In this document: positions 34,073-46,023 of the stretch, piece by piece
Numbering within the stretch: position 1 is the stretch's first letter
Layout of the letters: the number at the start of each line of letters is the position of its first letter
Source of the DNA: Notospermus geniculatus
Taxonomy: Eukaryota > Nemertea > Pilidiophora > Heteronemertea > Lineidae
DNA length: 64,000 nt
Direction: 5' to 3'
NCBI GenBank assembly: GCA_002633025.1
Contig: NMRB01000121.1
Span: 41,219-105,218 of the forward strand
The notes under the pieces: generated by a model
Database searches by the model: none
Told to the model about the DNA's origin: nothing
Seen by the model: only the letters and a program-made list of their open reading frames with translations
Program-made: the position numbers and the translations under genes

Positions 34073-35040
34073 GGGATTTTCGAGGTTATCCTTGAGAACG
34101 CCTTCTCATTGGTCATATTGAATCACGTGATCTCAGCGGCACACCATGCTTCATCAGTTAAAAATGTCCGCCATCCTTTTCATCACTTGAGAAGTTCGAC
34201 GCGCTGTGATACCATTACTAACCCTTCATCAGGTAAAGTACATGTACAATACATCAACTTATCCTTTTAGGTGTGGCAACAGTTTCCATGCCTAATTGAT
34301 AACTAAGATCATTCAAATCCGTAGATTCAAACAGTCTTGTCGAGCAGTCATGGTTGGTGTGTACCCGCACTCGCGAGCACTGGGGTATACAGACGAACAT
34401 CGACCGTGTGTGACAGTATGAACTAGGTCACGATTTGGAGACGGAGCACACCATGCCATCCTATCTTGACGAGGAGGGGGTTAAAATAGCACATTGGTAT
34501 CATATGTCCAGATCAGAAACCCAAGAACTGTGAAAACAATGCTAAGGTGATTAATAACGAAAACAACACAAGGATTGTGATGGTCTAAAACCCTTGAAGA
34601 CAGGACACGTCATAGATCAAATGACCAATCTCTCTAATCTTAGAAAAGATGACCAATCGCATTCAAAGAGTCCTTTGTCCATTTCGACTCGGACCCACGG
34701 CACTTGGACATGTCACACGAAGAGAAATTATGAATTATTAAATCAATACACGGGTCTGATCAAATCAAGGTTTGTTTGAAGGTTATTTGATGTATTGCGC
34801 GTGTCCACATTACCTGCATGGCATTAAAACTTCCGACGGCGGCCAGCTCACCCGCTGTCTTTAGTATTTTAGTCGTAATAATTCAGTGTTTACCAACGAT
34901 TGCTCATTGGTGAGCCGATCGGAAAATGTTCTGAACCGTGCTTGAAAAATACTCTCAAAAAGTGGCTCCTTGACATGGTTTTTATTACTCAGTTGGTAGC
35001 AGGATAAAGGAGTGAGTTGGGGTTAAAAGCAATTTATACT
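34073..35040. other. No gene recognised
   Basis: No recognisable frame or RNA. A purine-rich gaggagggggtt lies near 34470. Confidence 0.45.
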
Positions 35041-35322
35041 TTTTCATCGTTGACCAGAATGCAGAACGGAAAATGCTTTGGCAATTCATACAATCGTTGA
35101 CCAGTATGTGGAACGGAAAATGCATTGGCACTACATACTTCATCGTTGACCAGTATACAGAACGGAACATGCTTTGGCAACTCATACGTAATCGTTGACC
35201 AGTTTGCAGAACGGAAAATGCTTTGGCAATTCATACGTAATCGTTGACAAGTCGTTAAAAAATGCATTGGCACTACATGTACATCCTTCATCGTTGACCA
35301 GTGTGCAGAACGGAAAATGCTG
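35041..35322. repeat. About 49-bp minisatellite, six units
   Basis: The unit reads atcgttgaccag, then agaacggaaaatgc, then one of two alternative endings: tttggcaattcatacgta or attggcactacatactt. One unit is shortened around 35245-35280. A single inverted unit fragment (cactttccgttccgctcact then ggtcggcgagg) lies at about 35367-35396, so the array may be part of a larger inverted structure. Open frames inside are repeat by-products. Confidence 0.88.
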
Positions 35323-35465
35323 TATTGTTTGGAACCAGCATAGCGAGAGATACATGTAACAAAGCACTTTCCGTTCCGCTCACTGGTCGGCGAGGAAGTA
35401 TCAGTGTGAATTGCTTGGCTCTTGCAAGTCGGAACGTTCATTGGTCAACTTGTAACCGTCAACGA

Positions 35466-35596
35466 TAGGGAGTTTTTGCAAAGCCCCCGAAACGCCGCCG
35501 CGAACGTCTATCCTATTGTTCGCTGCTCTCTTCGTGCAATCGAACAATGGAATTGGCATTGGCGTTGCCGTTCGGGGGCTTTTCGAAAACTCTCTA
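35466..35596. mobile_element. MITE, 127 bp, TA target duplication
   Basis: The body 35468-35594 starts GGGAGTTTTTGCAAAGCCCC and ends with the complement of GAGAGTTTTCGAAAAGCCCC. TA stands on both sides. The ends resemble the GGGAGG-type families A and B, but the arms differ. Confidence 0.78.
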
Positions 35597-37799
35597 TTGT
35601 CAATTTCCGAATACGCCAACTCAGAGCCCACAGCATTCAAGCATCTCTTAGAAGCATTCATTATTCTACTCATAAAATACGAAGAAAGCTTTTGACACTG
35701 TGGATGACTTTGTAGAACATTCAACGACATCTGAGACACCTCAAAAGATTACAATGCAATCGTTACACATTTTTGCTCATTTCCTGTGGCAGGAAGATCA
35801 AAGGTGTAACATCATCACAGGCTTGGTCAATTTTAAGTTTCGAACGTGAAGAAAAAACGTGAAGAAAGGAACAATCATTGAAGTCACACGTCAGGGCATC
35901 CCTGGAGATGTAACCGATTCCTCAGTCGGATACAACCAGGGTAAAGAAATGAAAAATTAGAATGAATTAATCCAATCAACGGTACTCAAGATCCAGTGCC
36001 CCAAAATCTTTTTACTTTCCATGACACACGACATCCGACCCAGTAAGGCGACCACTTTAATTGGATTAAAAACTGTTTTCAAACAATCCTCGTTTTTTAT
36101 GAATTGCTTTCGTGTGAAGAAAAGTTCAAAGACACTCTTCAATTGGGATCACGTTTGAAGATTTTTTTATTGGGACTTCAGTATTTATAATGCAATCTGT
36201 GCACCTGGTACCAATTTCTCTGGTAATAAATGTTTTTGGAGCACTTTACATTAATATTTCCAGCAGTAATATTGGCTGTCGATTCTTTGTTTGATAGGAA
36301 TTGACCGGGTGAAGCTCTTAACAACCCAGATCTAGCAAGTTGACACTGCTCTCCAATGTTAGCCAGTATCTTCACTCATCAATCAGGTGAACATGGTTAC
36401 CTAAGTATTTGCTATACTCTACACTAATGTCTGGTAAGAAATACAAAATAGAGCTATTACATGACGTATTTCCATCAACCACGTCCCCATCATCACCAGT
36501 GGAGACACTGTATTTTACGTGTACCTTTCTATGGCAGAAGAACAGCCATTAGCCAGCGGGCAGATGGATGAAAAAGTCACTTGGGATTTTCTCCATGAAT
36601 TTTTTTCGGCCTATCTAGATCGGTGGAGAATAGGAGCTGTCAGTGAGGTGACCAAAAGGTGTCACTACGGCCCAATCCTATGCATATAGCGGACCCATTC
36701 ATTCTTGATTGAGCACCAATCGAGCGAATTGCTTTTGTCTTGGTCCGCTAGATTTTTGCTGCCATCTTTTGGCAATAAGCGCGGCTGACTGCTCCTATTG
36801 CTTCCAGTGCAAGAAAAACTGTGTCGGAAATTCTTGTGACGGAAGTTACGACTAAAATCCAAGATAGCCGCCAAAATGGCTGCCAAATTAAAAAATCCAT
36901 GATATCTTTGGCTATGATTGTCCCAGAACACAAAATCGCGGTGTTTAACAATGACTCTTCTCAGAAAATGTTTTAGGTCGTCGGACTTGGTTGAGGGAGG
37001 AAATCATTCGAGTCATTCATTTTCGGAGAAAAGGGTGTCTCTGATGGAATAACCACAAAGACGTTGCCCAAAACGCCATGTGGTCATCTGGATGGACATT
37101 TGGTTTTGATGTTCCCATTTCCTCTTCCTTCCCGTGAATGCACTTGACCTATGAATTGACCTTGACATTGATGACCCTTCTTCAAAACCAACGAGCTCTC
37201 GCTTCAAATCTCACGTAAGTGGGATTTGAATATGTCATCTGATAGATGTCTACTTCATGTCCGAGGGACGCCACTCTCCAAACCTTCGAGTTTCATCAAC
37301 AGAAAATCGAGAACTGAATTCGAGAATTCTCGGCCATTCATCGGATGAGCACTGCGAAACTTTCATTGTTTGCTTCCATTCACTTCGTTAAATACGACAC
37401 TCAAAACCCTCCCGTGTTAGCAGCAGTGTGAAATCGACAGACGTCGAGAGGCTTTCCACACGGTTTGCGGAACGCCATGTTTTGTCACCTTATTAAACAC
37501 TGAGTACCCGAACAATAATCATACACAGAGATTGCTGTGTCTGATCTTGGTTGGTTACTGCTGGGTTCCCAGGATGGATTAAGAACGGCAAACATTACGA
37601 TCGACATGGAAGCTGGATTTATAATTGGTATCATCGTGGTCGGCTTGATTAAAATTGGAACTTAGATCCCCATTTTGGCCTGTTATTCATCAGACGACAT
37701 AGAGTTCAAGAGACGATTTTGACAGCAGGCATCACTGTGACTGTCCACAGTAGACTAAAAGGTGTGAATGTCGCCTAATCCTATGGAACTGGGTACCAA
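35597..37799. other. No gene recognised
   Basis: Minus-strand short frames at 35957-37207 have no motif. Nothing else supported. Confidence 0.45.
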
Positions 37800-37915
37800 G
37801 TATCTGGGGTAAGGCTGACTGTAAGGGTCAGGGGTTAGGGAGGCTTTAGGGGTCAGGGGTAGGAGGCCGGGTATCAAGGGTTGTCGAATAGGGGCCAGGG
37901 GTTAGAATTCAGAGT
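37800..37915 (+). repeat. G-rich tract, degenerate AGGGGT-type repeats
   Basis: Repeated words aagggtcaggggttaggg, taggggtcaggggtagg and ggggccaggggttag give many runs of three or more G on the plus strand. It could form G-quadruplexes and is loosely telomere-like, but it is not a clean TTAGGG array. Confidence 0.6.
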
Positions 37916-37984
37916 GGACGACATTCACCCCTTCAGCCACAGTAGAATATGAAATAGAAATCGGGTTTCTAAGGTGAAAGACAT

Positions 37985-38062
37985 TGCTTCCTACCAGAAT
38001 CGAACCCACAGACATGACAGACCCTCGCGTAAGGCATCAATCGCCAGCACTAAGGGGCACAG
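37985..38062 (-). mobile_element. tRNA-like sequence, probably a SINE head
   Basis: On the minus strand gtgccccttagtgctggcg is followed about 45 bp later by B box GGTTCGATTCT (37996-38006 on plus). The A box is imperfect. No cloverleaf closes cleanly, so a tRNA-derived repeat is more likely than a tRNA gene. Confidence 0.4.
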
Positions 38063-38900
38063 TAGAGTGCTTTCAACATTCACGTTCACGAAATACGGTA
38101 TGCACGAGAAAACCGTTTGAAAAAAATATTTTAGAACTCAGATTTTAGTACTTGATACTTGATACTTGAAACAAAATGTTGGCTGTATGCATGTTATGGT
38201 ATGTATACATTAAGTACTGAATGCATTAGAACCAAGGTTCTTTCCACAAGGGAGTTTACATGTATGACGTTGTCATGATCGTGATGACCCTTCCATTGAA
38301 ACCAGCGATCCATGACGAACCCTCCCACAGTTCTCCGTAGTACAGATTCATCTTTAATTCAATCGCCCAACCCTTAATCCATTAAATCCCTGATCTCATT
38401 ACTCTCCTTTTAAACCCTCTTAAGGGAATCGCCTATGATACAAACAATGTTAGGGAGTGTCATGAGACCCTTTCACAGACGAACCAGCGTCGGTCCTTGC
38501 CCTTTGTGAGACGAACGGACGCGCCCGGAAACGTCGGCGAGGGATTTCGTCCGTCTCTTCCCTTTGTAATTTCATTGCTACCAAATCCATCGAGATTTTC
38601 GACCTATGATATCAGAGAACACTGTGTGAGTGTATTATCAAGACATAAATCGAAAGCAAGATAAACACACGTTTCTATCTTTCACTTTTCATGTATGGAT
38701 AAAATGTGACTAAATTGCACGACTCTAGGTTCTAGACAATTTGCTGCGATTGTCCTGCAACTCCCACTTTCACGCACAATCTTCTTGTAAGCGAATTTCA
38801 GGCACATACATGTACATGTACTTCAATAAACAGATTCCAAATTATGATGTGTGTTTGTATTTGTTAAGTATGTTCGGTGTGTGCATGTTCGTATACATGT
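38063..38900. other. No gene recognised
   Basis: A ctcgtgaacg-free, AT-leaning stretch with acatgtacatgtac at about 38810. No feature supported. Confidence 0.4.
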
Positions 38901-39182
38901 ATATGGGCGGTTATTTCCGCAGAATTACACGTGCTTGAAAAATCATATGTCAACCTGAAAATTTCTTATGCGCTAATAAGACGTTGGGTGGCGCTGCGAT
39001 CGGCTGCAGAGCCATCCAATGTCTGATTAACGCATATGATATTTTTCACGTTGAGATATGACTTTTTCATGGTCGTTAATACTATTTTCACAATTCTAAT
39101 GTTTGCTTTATGCACATGTCTACGTCTCTTCACTCGCATGACAAGCAAGCACGTCTAATTCTGCGGAAATAACCGCCCATAT
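38901..39182. mobile_element. MITE, 274 bp, 33-bp inverted ends, ATAT flanks
   Basis: The body 38905-39178 has 33-bp terminal inverted repeats with one mismatch, starting GGGCGGTTATTTCCGCAGAA and ending in acgtgcttg. ATAT is found directly outside both ends; because ATAT is itself palindromic it could be a 4-bp duplication or part of longer ends. The interior is unique and not foldback. Confidence 0.82.
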
Positions 39183-42100
39183 TCGTATTCGTTAAGTATG
39201 TTCTTGGATTCTGACAATCATTGAGATGTACACATCTGCAGTCCGGACACGTCCTTTGGACTTTCCCTACAACTAGAAATTCCTTTGAAAAAAATGAATA
39301 AAAAACTTGCATAGTGCTTAAGTAGGCCTATAACCTTCGCTTCTTACAGCCTCTGCCTCTGTGTCACTTGGCCAGTCTACATCGTCACGACCTTGTCAAC
39401 TCATCACACGGAATAGCTTGTCTTTGGACGTCCGCGAGTAAATAATTCAAACCTGAACAGCCCTGACAAAGTAATCCCCTTGGCAGTTGTGACAAACCAT
39501 CTTAATTAAGTATCAATTTAATCGCGTTTATTTAACAAATCACAAAGAACCCGCCTTCCTCGATCCACATTCTCCTCTGTAATTCATACCATTCTGCCTC
39601 ATTTTTATTGCATTAGGTTCAGCCTTAATGGCAAAAACTCATTAAGGGACGAAGCGACGGGGCCGAGGTTCGCGGAGGCGGCGTGCAAGTGGTGTAGATT
39701 CGCTGACCTTCCCTCGCCGAGGGCGTCATTATCACCACAATAGTGTCACTTCCAATTGGGATGGTGCAAAACGGGGAGTAGGGTTACAAAGCGACTCAGA
39801 TGGACCAAGATGAAGAAGAGGAGTTTGCCATTCGTTGACAACTAAATTGGAATGATGAAGGTTGGCTTCCTTTGATATGCCCATGAATCATTCTTTTGGC
39901 GTGAGCATAATCGTGGTGATAAAAAAACGAATCGTGTTACAAAGAAGAAAAAATAGTTTTATAGCGGGCCCCCTGAGACCCCTGACTCGCTGTGTCCTCC
40001 AGCAAACAGCATGGTAAGTACGGAGTCATCACTGTTCAAGGTCAATTATATCACGGTTTCACTTCTAACAGTTCAGTCTAAAAGTCGAGAACCACAAATG
40101 TCAGTGCAAAACAGTGCAAAAACGATAACAGTTGAACATGATGTTCACGAAACGAAATATTGTAGTTGGGCGTGTTCGGAACACATTCTGAATTACGGAG
40201 CATGTTCAGCTGAATCGAAAACACCTCCCAGAACATCATCAGAACTACACTCGTCCCCAGTGTTCAGTTGGCCATACTAAATACTGGCATGATTGGCGCT
40301 AAAAGTGAAGGATCAGCAATAGAAGGCGCTGTTTGAAGAAGGATCCAATATTAAGCCATTATCACAGGTTGAACCGACGCCGCCGTAACACACTTTCTGA
40401 TTGGCTGAGATACATGTACAAAATGTACACTGTATTCATACTCGCGGCAGATTCTCAGCGGGAACTCCATCAACTGAAGATCGCATCAACTGAAGCAGTT
40501 GCAGAGCGTAGTGGGTAACGGTTTGAAACTTCAGGAGGAGTTTACATCAGAACTAGCTCTGCAAAACCTTTCTGCACTGCTGTGAACTCGTATCACTTGA
40601 ATGTCGGAACAGAATGAGACTGGCAATGCATGCACTGAATAACACCAATCCAGGTATGGTGAAATAGCGAGATAAAGACAAGGAAATTTTATCAAACGTG
40701 AGAAAAAATGGCATGGAACCATGTGAGATTTTTAACCAACCGCAACACGTTAAGATCTTATTGTACAAAACGTATACACTTCGCCCACACACAGTCGTTG
40801 CACTCAGGGCGCCTTATTCTAACGCCTTGTTTTTCGCCATTAGCTATTGTGCAAACCACCATACACCAACAGTGCATCATTTTTCTTATTCTTCTCGAAA
40901 CGATCCGTTTTTCCCAAGGGAAACACAACATCCAGATAACAATGATACATTTTTACGATAGAACGTAGATCTCTCTCTCTCTCTCCCAATAATTACATTT
41001 GTGCCTTTCTTCCTTTGACCAACTTCTTTTTCCTTCGGCAAGCACAGCAACATGCATAATAGAGACGTGCGATACACGACAGCCTACATGACATATAGAT
41101 ATCTCCTACATGGAATGATTTTTTCTCTTCCCGAGAGCCGGCGGCATTGCGATTTTATCTCATCGGAATTGTTACTTTGTTGATGGTTTGTGCACTAACT
41201 GGATGGGGCGATACTGGAGATGGTATCGCGCACTTGGAAAACAAGACCGACCCATGGCCATGAGTCCTACGTACGATTTTTTTTTTCAAATTCGTGAGAT
41301 TCTTGTGAAAGTCAATTACATGTACAGCAAATGGCCAGAGTCTGAACTCATCAGTGGACCGGAGTTGAGGATAGAAATGCATTGCACTCATGCTGCAGCC
41401 AGGCTGAAACATGAGCAACATCGCACAGAGAGGCATGTGTTTTCTCTCAATGGCATGGATTTTTCCAATTCCTGGCTTAAACTTTATCTTGGTGTTAAAT
41501 CTAAACGGCCTAACTGAAGGACAAAACCAAGATAAGATTACCGCTGAAGTTGCAATGCATGGCAGCACAGAAGTCACCTGCATACACGTACAAGAGCGTG
41601 TGCATGACCATTGGAGGATTAACTGATGGATATAACGCCACAAGGAAAAGAAACCGCCAAGTTAGTGCCAATGTAATTTCAAAAGACTGGAATCTGACAC
41701 TGACACTGCATGACATGCATGGTTGCAGGGAAGCCAATTGCATACATGCATGTACATTTGTACATGTACATATCGTGTCAGAATGGACACAAAAACTACC
41801 GAGACCAAGGGGTACCAAAAAGCATACGTTTGTCTCATCGAGGGAATTCGCAATTCGTGCAAGAGAAGACACCTGGGAGACAACCGAATCGCCCGACACG
41901 GATATGCGTCATCAGCCATTTTCTTTTTTTCCCACATCCTAAAAAACTTGCAAGGAAATTGTCACCATAATCCCTTATTATCTCACTTCCCTTCCTTGTA
42001 GTTGGAGGGCACACGTGGAACACAGAAGAAGCTGCTAACAACTTCGGTATTCATTACAACCATGACATAACAATGCAGATGAATCATCAGGTTCTTTGTT

Positions 42101-42492
42101 GTTTTGTTATAGCTGCAGCCATATATTCAAAGGTTTCGTTTGGACAAGTCATTTGATTGGAGGTGATGCATCATCCTTCGCTAAGATAGCGAGAGTGAAG
42201 CCGTTTTTTAAGCGATAACAAATGGGTATGACAATGGCGACAAATGAGCGACCACGCCTTGGGTAATAAGTCTCATATTCGTCGTACTTGTCCTAAAACA
42301 TTGTAAATGATAAAAATTTTGATGCAAACACGAAAAACCGTCCTAATCCCGCACACTTACTTAGGAACCATCTCGTATAATATTTTTCTGATATACTGCA
42401 CATTTCCACCAGTGATCTGCCAGGCGAGCAATTGTTTTCTGTTCAGATCTTCGTAGAAGGTCATTTTACCTTTTGGCGCAAAAATCCCTTGT
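39183..42492. other. No gene recognised; simple CT run and dense tgcatg/tacatg words
   Basis: (CT)n at about 40972-40985. Around 41540-41780, tgcatgg/tgcatac/tacatg words recur. Several 100-160-codon frames on both strands (41155-41643, 41510-41942) have no domain. CAGC-ATG-GTAAGT at 40007-40019 resembles an exon end with a strong splice donor, without supporting context. Confidence 0.4.
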
Positions 42493-42745
42493 GGGCCGAT
42501 TTAATAGACGTTTGCTAAGCTAACCATTGATTCCACCAAAAATAGATAGGCGTGCGAAAAATGTATAACTAAATTATTCACCAAAAGGCCCCGTTTTCTA
42601 AGCTCTGTACATGTATAGCGCTTACTATCAATCCAAACAGGGCTTTTTTGGTGAAAATTTTAAATTTTTGTATACGCTTTTCGCATGCCTATCTATTTTT
42701 GGTGGAACCAATGGTTAGCTTAGCAAACGTCTATTAAATCGGCCC
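42493..42745. mobile_element. MITE, 253 bp (GGGCCGATTTAATAGACG ends)
   Basis: Terminal inverted repeats of about 65 bp: GGGCCGATTTAATAGACG, then tttgctaagctaaccattg and ccaccaaaaatagatagg. The interior retains weaker symmetry (caccaaaa, ccc). No clear target duplication. Non-coding. Confidence 0.82.
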
Positions 42746-43669
42746 TCAATCGCCTCGCTGAACGAAGAAAGTTGGCGTGTCTTGATGCAGGTGAGTTCAG
42801 TGTACGATGATCAGAATCTATTGGAGCAATTACGTAACGATATCAGAGGCTGTGGTCCCTTGCCACTGGCGATATACCCCGCATCAATGACATCTATTGG
42901 CTCTGACACCCTGAGGGAAACCATCCGAAAATTGCCCGCATGAATCACACTTTCCCTTTGCTGACTTATAAACTTTGATCACAATGGCCTTGCATTTGCC
43001 TTAAAATCAGCTCGACTCTTTGATGCAATCTGGGCGAGTGATCTCCATCATTGCCAAGAGACCAGCATCTACAAATAACGGATGACACTGCCTGCACTAA
43101 TAGAATTAGCAATGACCCAAACGATCTCGGCTCTTTGCCAGTGACATCGTCAACCGGACATCGCCTATTCAAGCCTGAACACCGAGGGACAACATGTCAC
43201 ATTTTGGCTTTTTAACGTTCTTTCGAGACCTCGAAAGATATGAGCAGTCGTCGGTAGGCGAAGCACGTTTGGGGTTCACGGGTCCCAACGCAGTTTGTAC
43301 GAGCGCAAGATGTCATAACAATCATTGTTAAACCGTCGAAGCAAACCCAAAGGATTTCTACTCAAAAATGTGTCAACACCGCAGTGCGGGATTGTTTGTG
43401 CCGCGATTTAGTCCCGTGATAGTTGAAACGATGCCACGTACGCTGTTAAGGCCAGTGGAGGGGAGGGAGGACAAAATACGTTGTTGTATCACAGGCTGAG
43501 TTATACATCAGCAAAATTAGGCCGAGTTCCCTGTACACTCTGTGAAGATGACATAGCTATTACGAGAAGAGCGGTGATGATTCCTATTAACCATCTAAGG
43601 GCCACTGGTGAACGTCTAATTCCATTTTAATTCTGAATTATTTCTGGGTCACACTGCACAATCAACATT
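42746..43669. other. No gene recognised
   Basis: Short minus frame 42966-43172 only; no motif. Confidence 0.45.
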
Positions 43670-44002
43670 TAGTGATGATTGGCAAATCTGACGAAACACG
43701 AAGTACGAAATACGAAATTCAACTTCATTTCCAGGACCTAATGTATTTCTGGAGATAGTTCCACAAATGTCCCTGCTGCCAGTGCGTCATTTAGCATAAT
43801 AATGTAAGACCGAGAGAGTTCTGCTCATCTTGAAATTTTTAAATTTCCACTTCGTAGTTACGAAGTGGAAACGAAAGACATTTTTCAAAGTTTAATATAC
43901 ACAGTATTTGTGGCACCAACCATCTCCTGAAATACACTGCGTCATAGAAATGAAGTCCAATTTCGTATTTCGTACTTTCATCAGATTTGCGAAACCTCAC
44001 TA
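43670..44002. mobile_element. Foldback MITE, 329 bp, TA target duplication
   Basis: The body 43672-44000 has ends GTGATGATTGGCAAATCTG and complement of GTGAGGTTTCGCAAATCTG, continuing tgaaagtacgaaatacgaaa. Weaker arm symmetry runs to a central hairpin tttccacttcgtagttacga at about 43850. TA flanks both sides. The GTGAGGTTTCGC end matches the GGGAGGTTTCGC end of family A, which links the two. Confidence 0.75.
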
Positions 44003-44595
44003 TTCTTCCACCTAATGCAGATAATGGAATTATCTGATTGCACGAACCATTTCTGAGCGGCGTACTGCGCGGACAAGAAACAAACCTCCTTATGATACTG
44101 GCCTGGCCTATGACATACCTGACAGAGACGTTTATATGAGGTGCATGACTAGCAATGAGAAGATGAATTGTCAGGAAAAAATGACAACCTCTCGTCCTCG
44201 CCTGCCTGGTGACATTTTTCTTCATTTGCATAATTAACAAGGGTTTTTAGATTCATCGCGGTGGCTCTAAAGAATAATTTCGATAATAAGCTTTATCTAT
44301 CCTCACAGGTGCAGGGCTACAATCTTGGTCTGCCGTGATGATGAACCGCACGACACATTTAACAAAGAGAATACCCAATTTGTTTCCATTGATAATTTCC
44401 GCCTTCCTCCGAAAATAAAATTCAAAACTTGAACGCATTCGGTAACTAAGGCAGGTATCGTAACCAGAGACGGATTATTTTGCGATTTTGATTTGTGCCG
44501 GGAATGCCAGGAACTCAACTGAGCTGAAGGAGTACTGGCCATTGTCAAAAAATAGATAAGAGAGGATGTCTATTTTTGCCATTGTGTAATGTATC
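44003..44595. other. No gene recognised
   Basis: Minus-strand frames at 44253-44548 have no recognised domain. Confidence 0.45.
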
Positions 44596-44728
44596 TATCA
44601 TATGAACTGATATCCAACAAAAAGCAGAAAGAACGACACACAAAATGATATAAAAGGAAACGTCGTCTCCAAATTTCGCAAATTTGCAAAATTTCGAGAC
44701 GACGTTTCCTTTTATATCATATGAACTG
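44596..44728 (-). mobile_element. Foldback retroelement-like copy P3 with 14-bp flanking repeat
   Basis: TATCATATGAACTG occurs at 44596-44609 and 44715-44728, though part of it may come from the element end. Between them, inverted arms (44645-44720) run atgatataaaaggaaacgtc then gtctc to an AAATTT-rich centre. The minus-strand tail after the palindrome is cattttgtgtgtcgttcttt, the same tail as in P1, P2 and P4. The GACCCC hairpin is missing, so this is an internally deleted member. Confidence 0.75.
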
Positions 44729-44864
44729 CATGTGAATTGCATGTTTGTCGTGACATCTGAGAATCTTCAGTTATAACGGCAGTCAGCTCAGCGCGAAATG
44801 ATTCGACGCCAACCGCAATACAATCGATACACGTGAGCATTCAAATACACTAATCATGATGCAA

Positions 44865-45540
44865 GCAAGTACAAAACGCTGTCCAGATACAAATGCAATA
44901 CGCAATACTGCCGCCAATACACATGACCAAAATGTCCACCAGAAAAGCAATAGGGGCCTAAGCGATAGACTTACTGCAGTCTATGCATGTAAGCCAGTGC
45001 ACCACAAAAGTAATGAGCAATACTTATGTACATGCACATGACTATGCAATGCCCTATGTAAGTAGGTACAGAAGACATTGTCAACCACAAAGTAATGAGC
45101 AATACGTTTATGTACATGTACATGGTACAGATTATGCAATATGTAAGCAAGTATAAAAGAAGCTGTCCAACACGAAGTCATAAGGAAAACAACAGACTTT
45201 ACACATAGTAAGAAGAAACCACCTCATATATTTCTGAGCAAAGAGAAGGCTTTGTGCACCACAAACGCAATTATACATACAAGCAATAAAATAGACAACT
45301 ATGATACATGTACATGTACATGCACATGTAAAGTACATGTACAAAAGACAAGTCCAACACAACAGCAATAGGACTGGTACAGCGACTGTACAAGTAAGCA
45401 AGCAGGCCTACTGAAGGTGATGCCGAACACCAAAGAACACGGTCTGTACACATAAAAAAGTACAAAAGACGTTGTCAAACAGAAAATGAATTCGATCCAT
45501 ACATGTTAGTAATTACAAAAGACGTTGGGGATCATGACAG
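44865..45540. repeat. Degenerate tandem repeat rich in acatgtaca
   Basis: The motif gtacaaaagacgttgtccaa and variants recur at about 44869, 45065, 45150, 45341, 45460 and 45514, usually followed by caacac/ccacaa and agcaata, with tatgtacatgtacatg runs between. Spacing is irregular (roughly 85-200 bp), so this is an old minisatellite. Minus-strand Cys/Tyr-rich frames here are by-products. Confidence 0.6.
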
Positions 45541-45889
45541 AAGAAAATTCCACAAAAAACTGTTTTGTTCAGGTTGAGACACAGAGAGACAATAACAATG
45601 GGATTTCTAGAATAGAATGAAATTGGAGCCGTATTCAAGAGAGTCGGTTAGTCTCTATGGATGGCTCCAGGCGACAGCTACTGATATAGTTACTCCTTGA
45701 TAGATCGTGTCATTAACCCTCCATGTCATAAAAGTAGTGTCATAATAATGAGGCAAAAATCTGTTCAACAATAAAACAGCTCAATATCAAATTTGAATTA
45801 AATTATTTTTCATTAAACCAGTTAGTGTGTAGATTGATTTAAGTTGAAATACACTCCTCAACCATCCCGTATGGATGCGAGAAGTACTC

Positions 45890-46023
45890 TACAGGGTGCC
45901 CCAAAAAGTGTCCTTCCATCCATATTTTCTTGGGACCAAGTTGTGTGATGTCAATTGACTTTATAAATATGGTCCTCGTTGGAATTGAGGCGTATCAGGG
46001 ACACTTTTTCTGGACACCCTCTA
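45890..46023. mobile_element. Mariner/Tc1-like MITE, 130 bp, TA duplication
   Basis: The body 45892-46021 starts CAGGGTGCCCCAAAAAGTGTCC and ends with the complement of GAGGGTGTCCAGAAAAAGTGTCCC. TA lies on both sides. CAGGGTGtCC-type ends with TA duplication are characteristic of mariner relatives. No transposase frame. Confidence 0.8.

Noticed and set aside
33558-34270. Long frames on both strands around 33.6-34.2 kb
   Set aside because: They consist mainly of undetermined bases in the assembly gap.
44865-45540. CRISPR-like spaced repeats
   Set aside because: Repeats are degenerate with irregular spacing in a eukaryotic context; no array structure.
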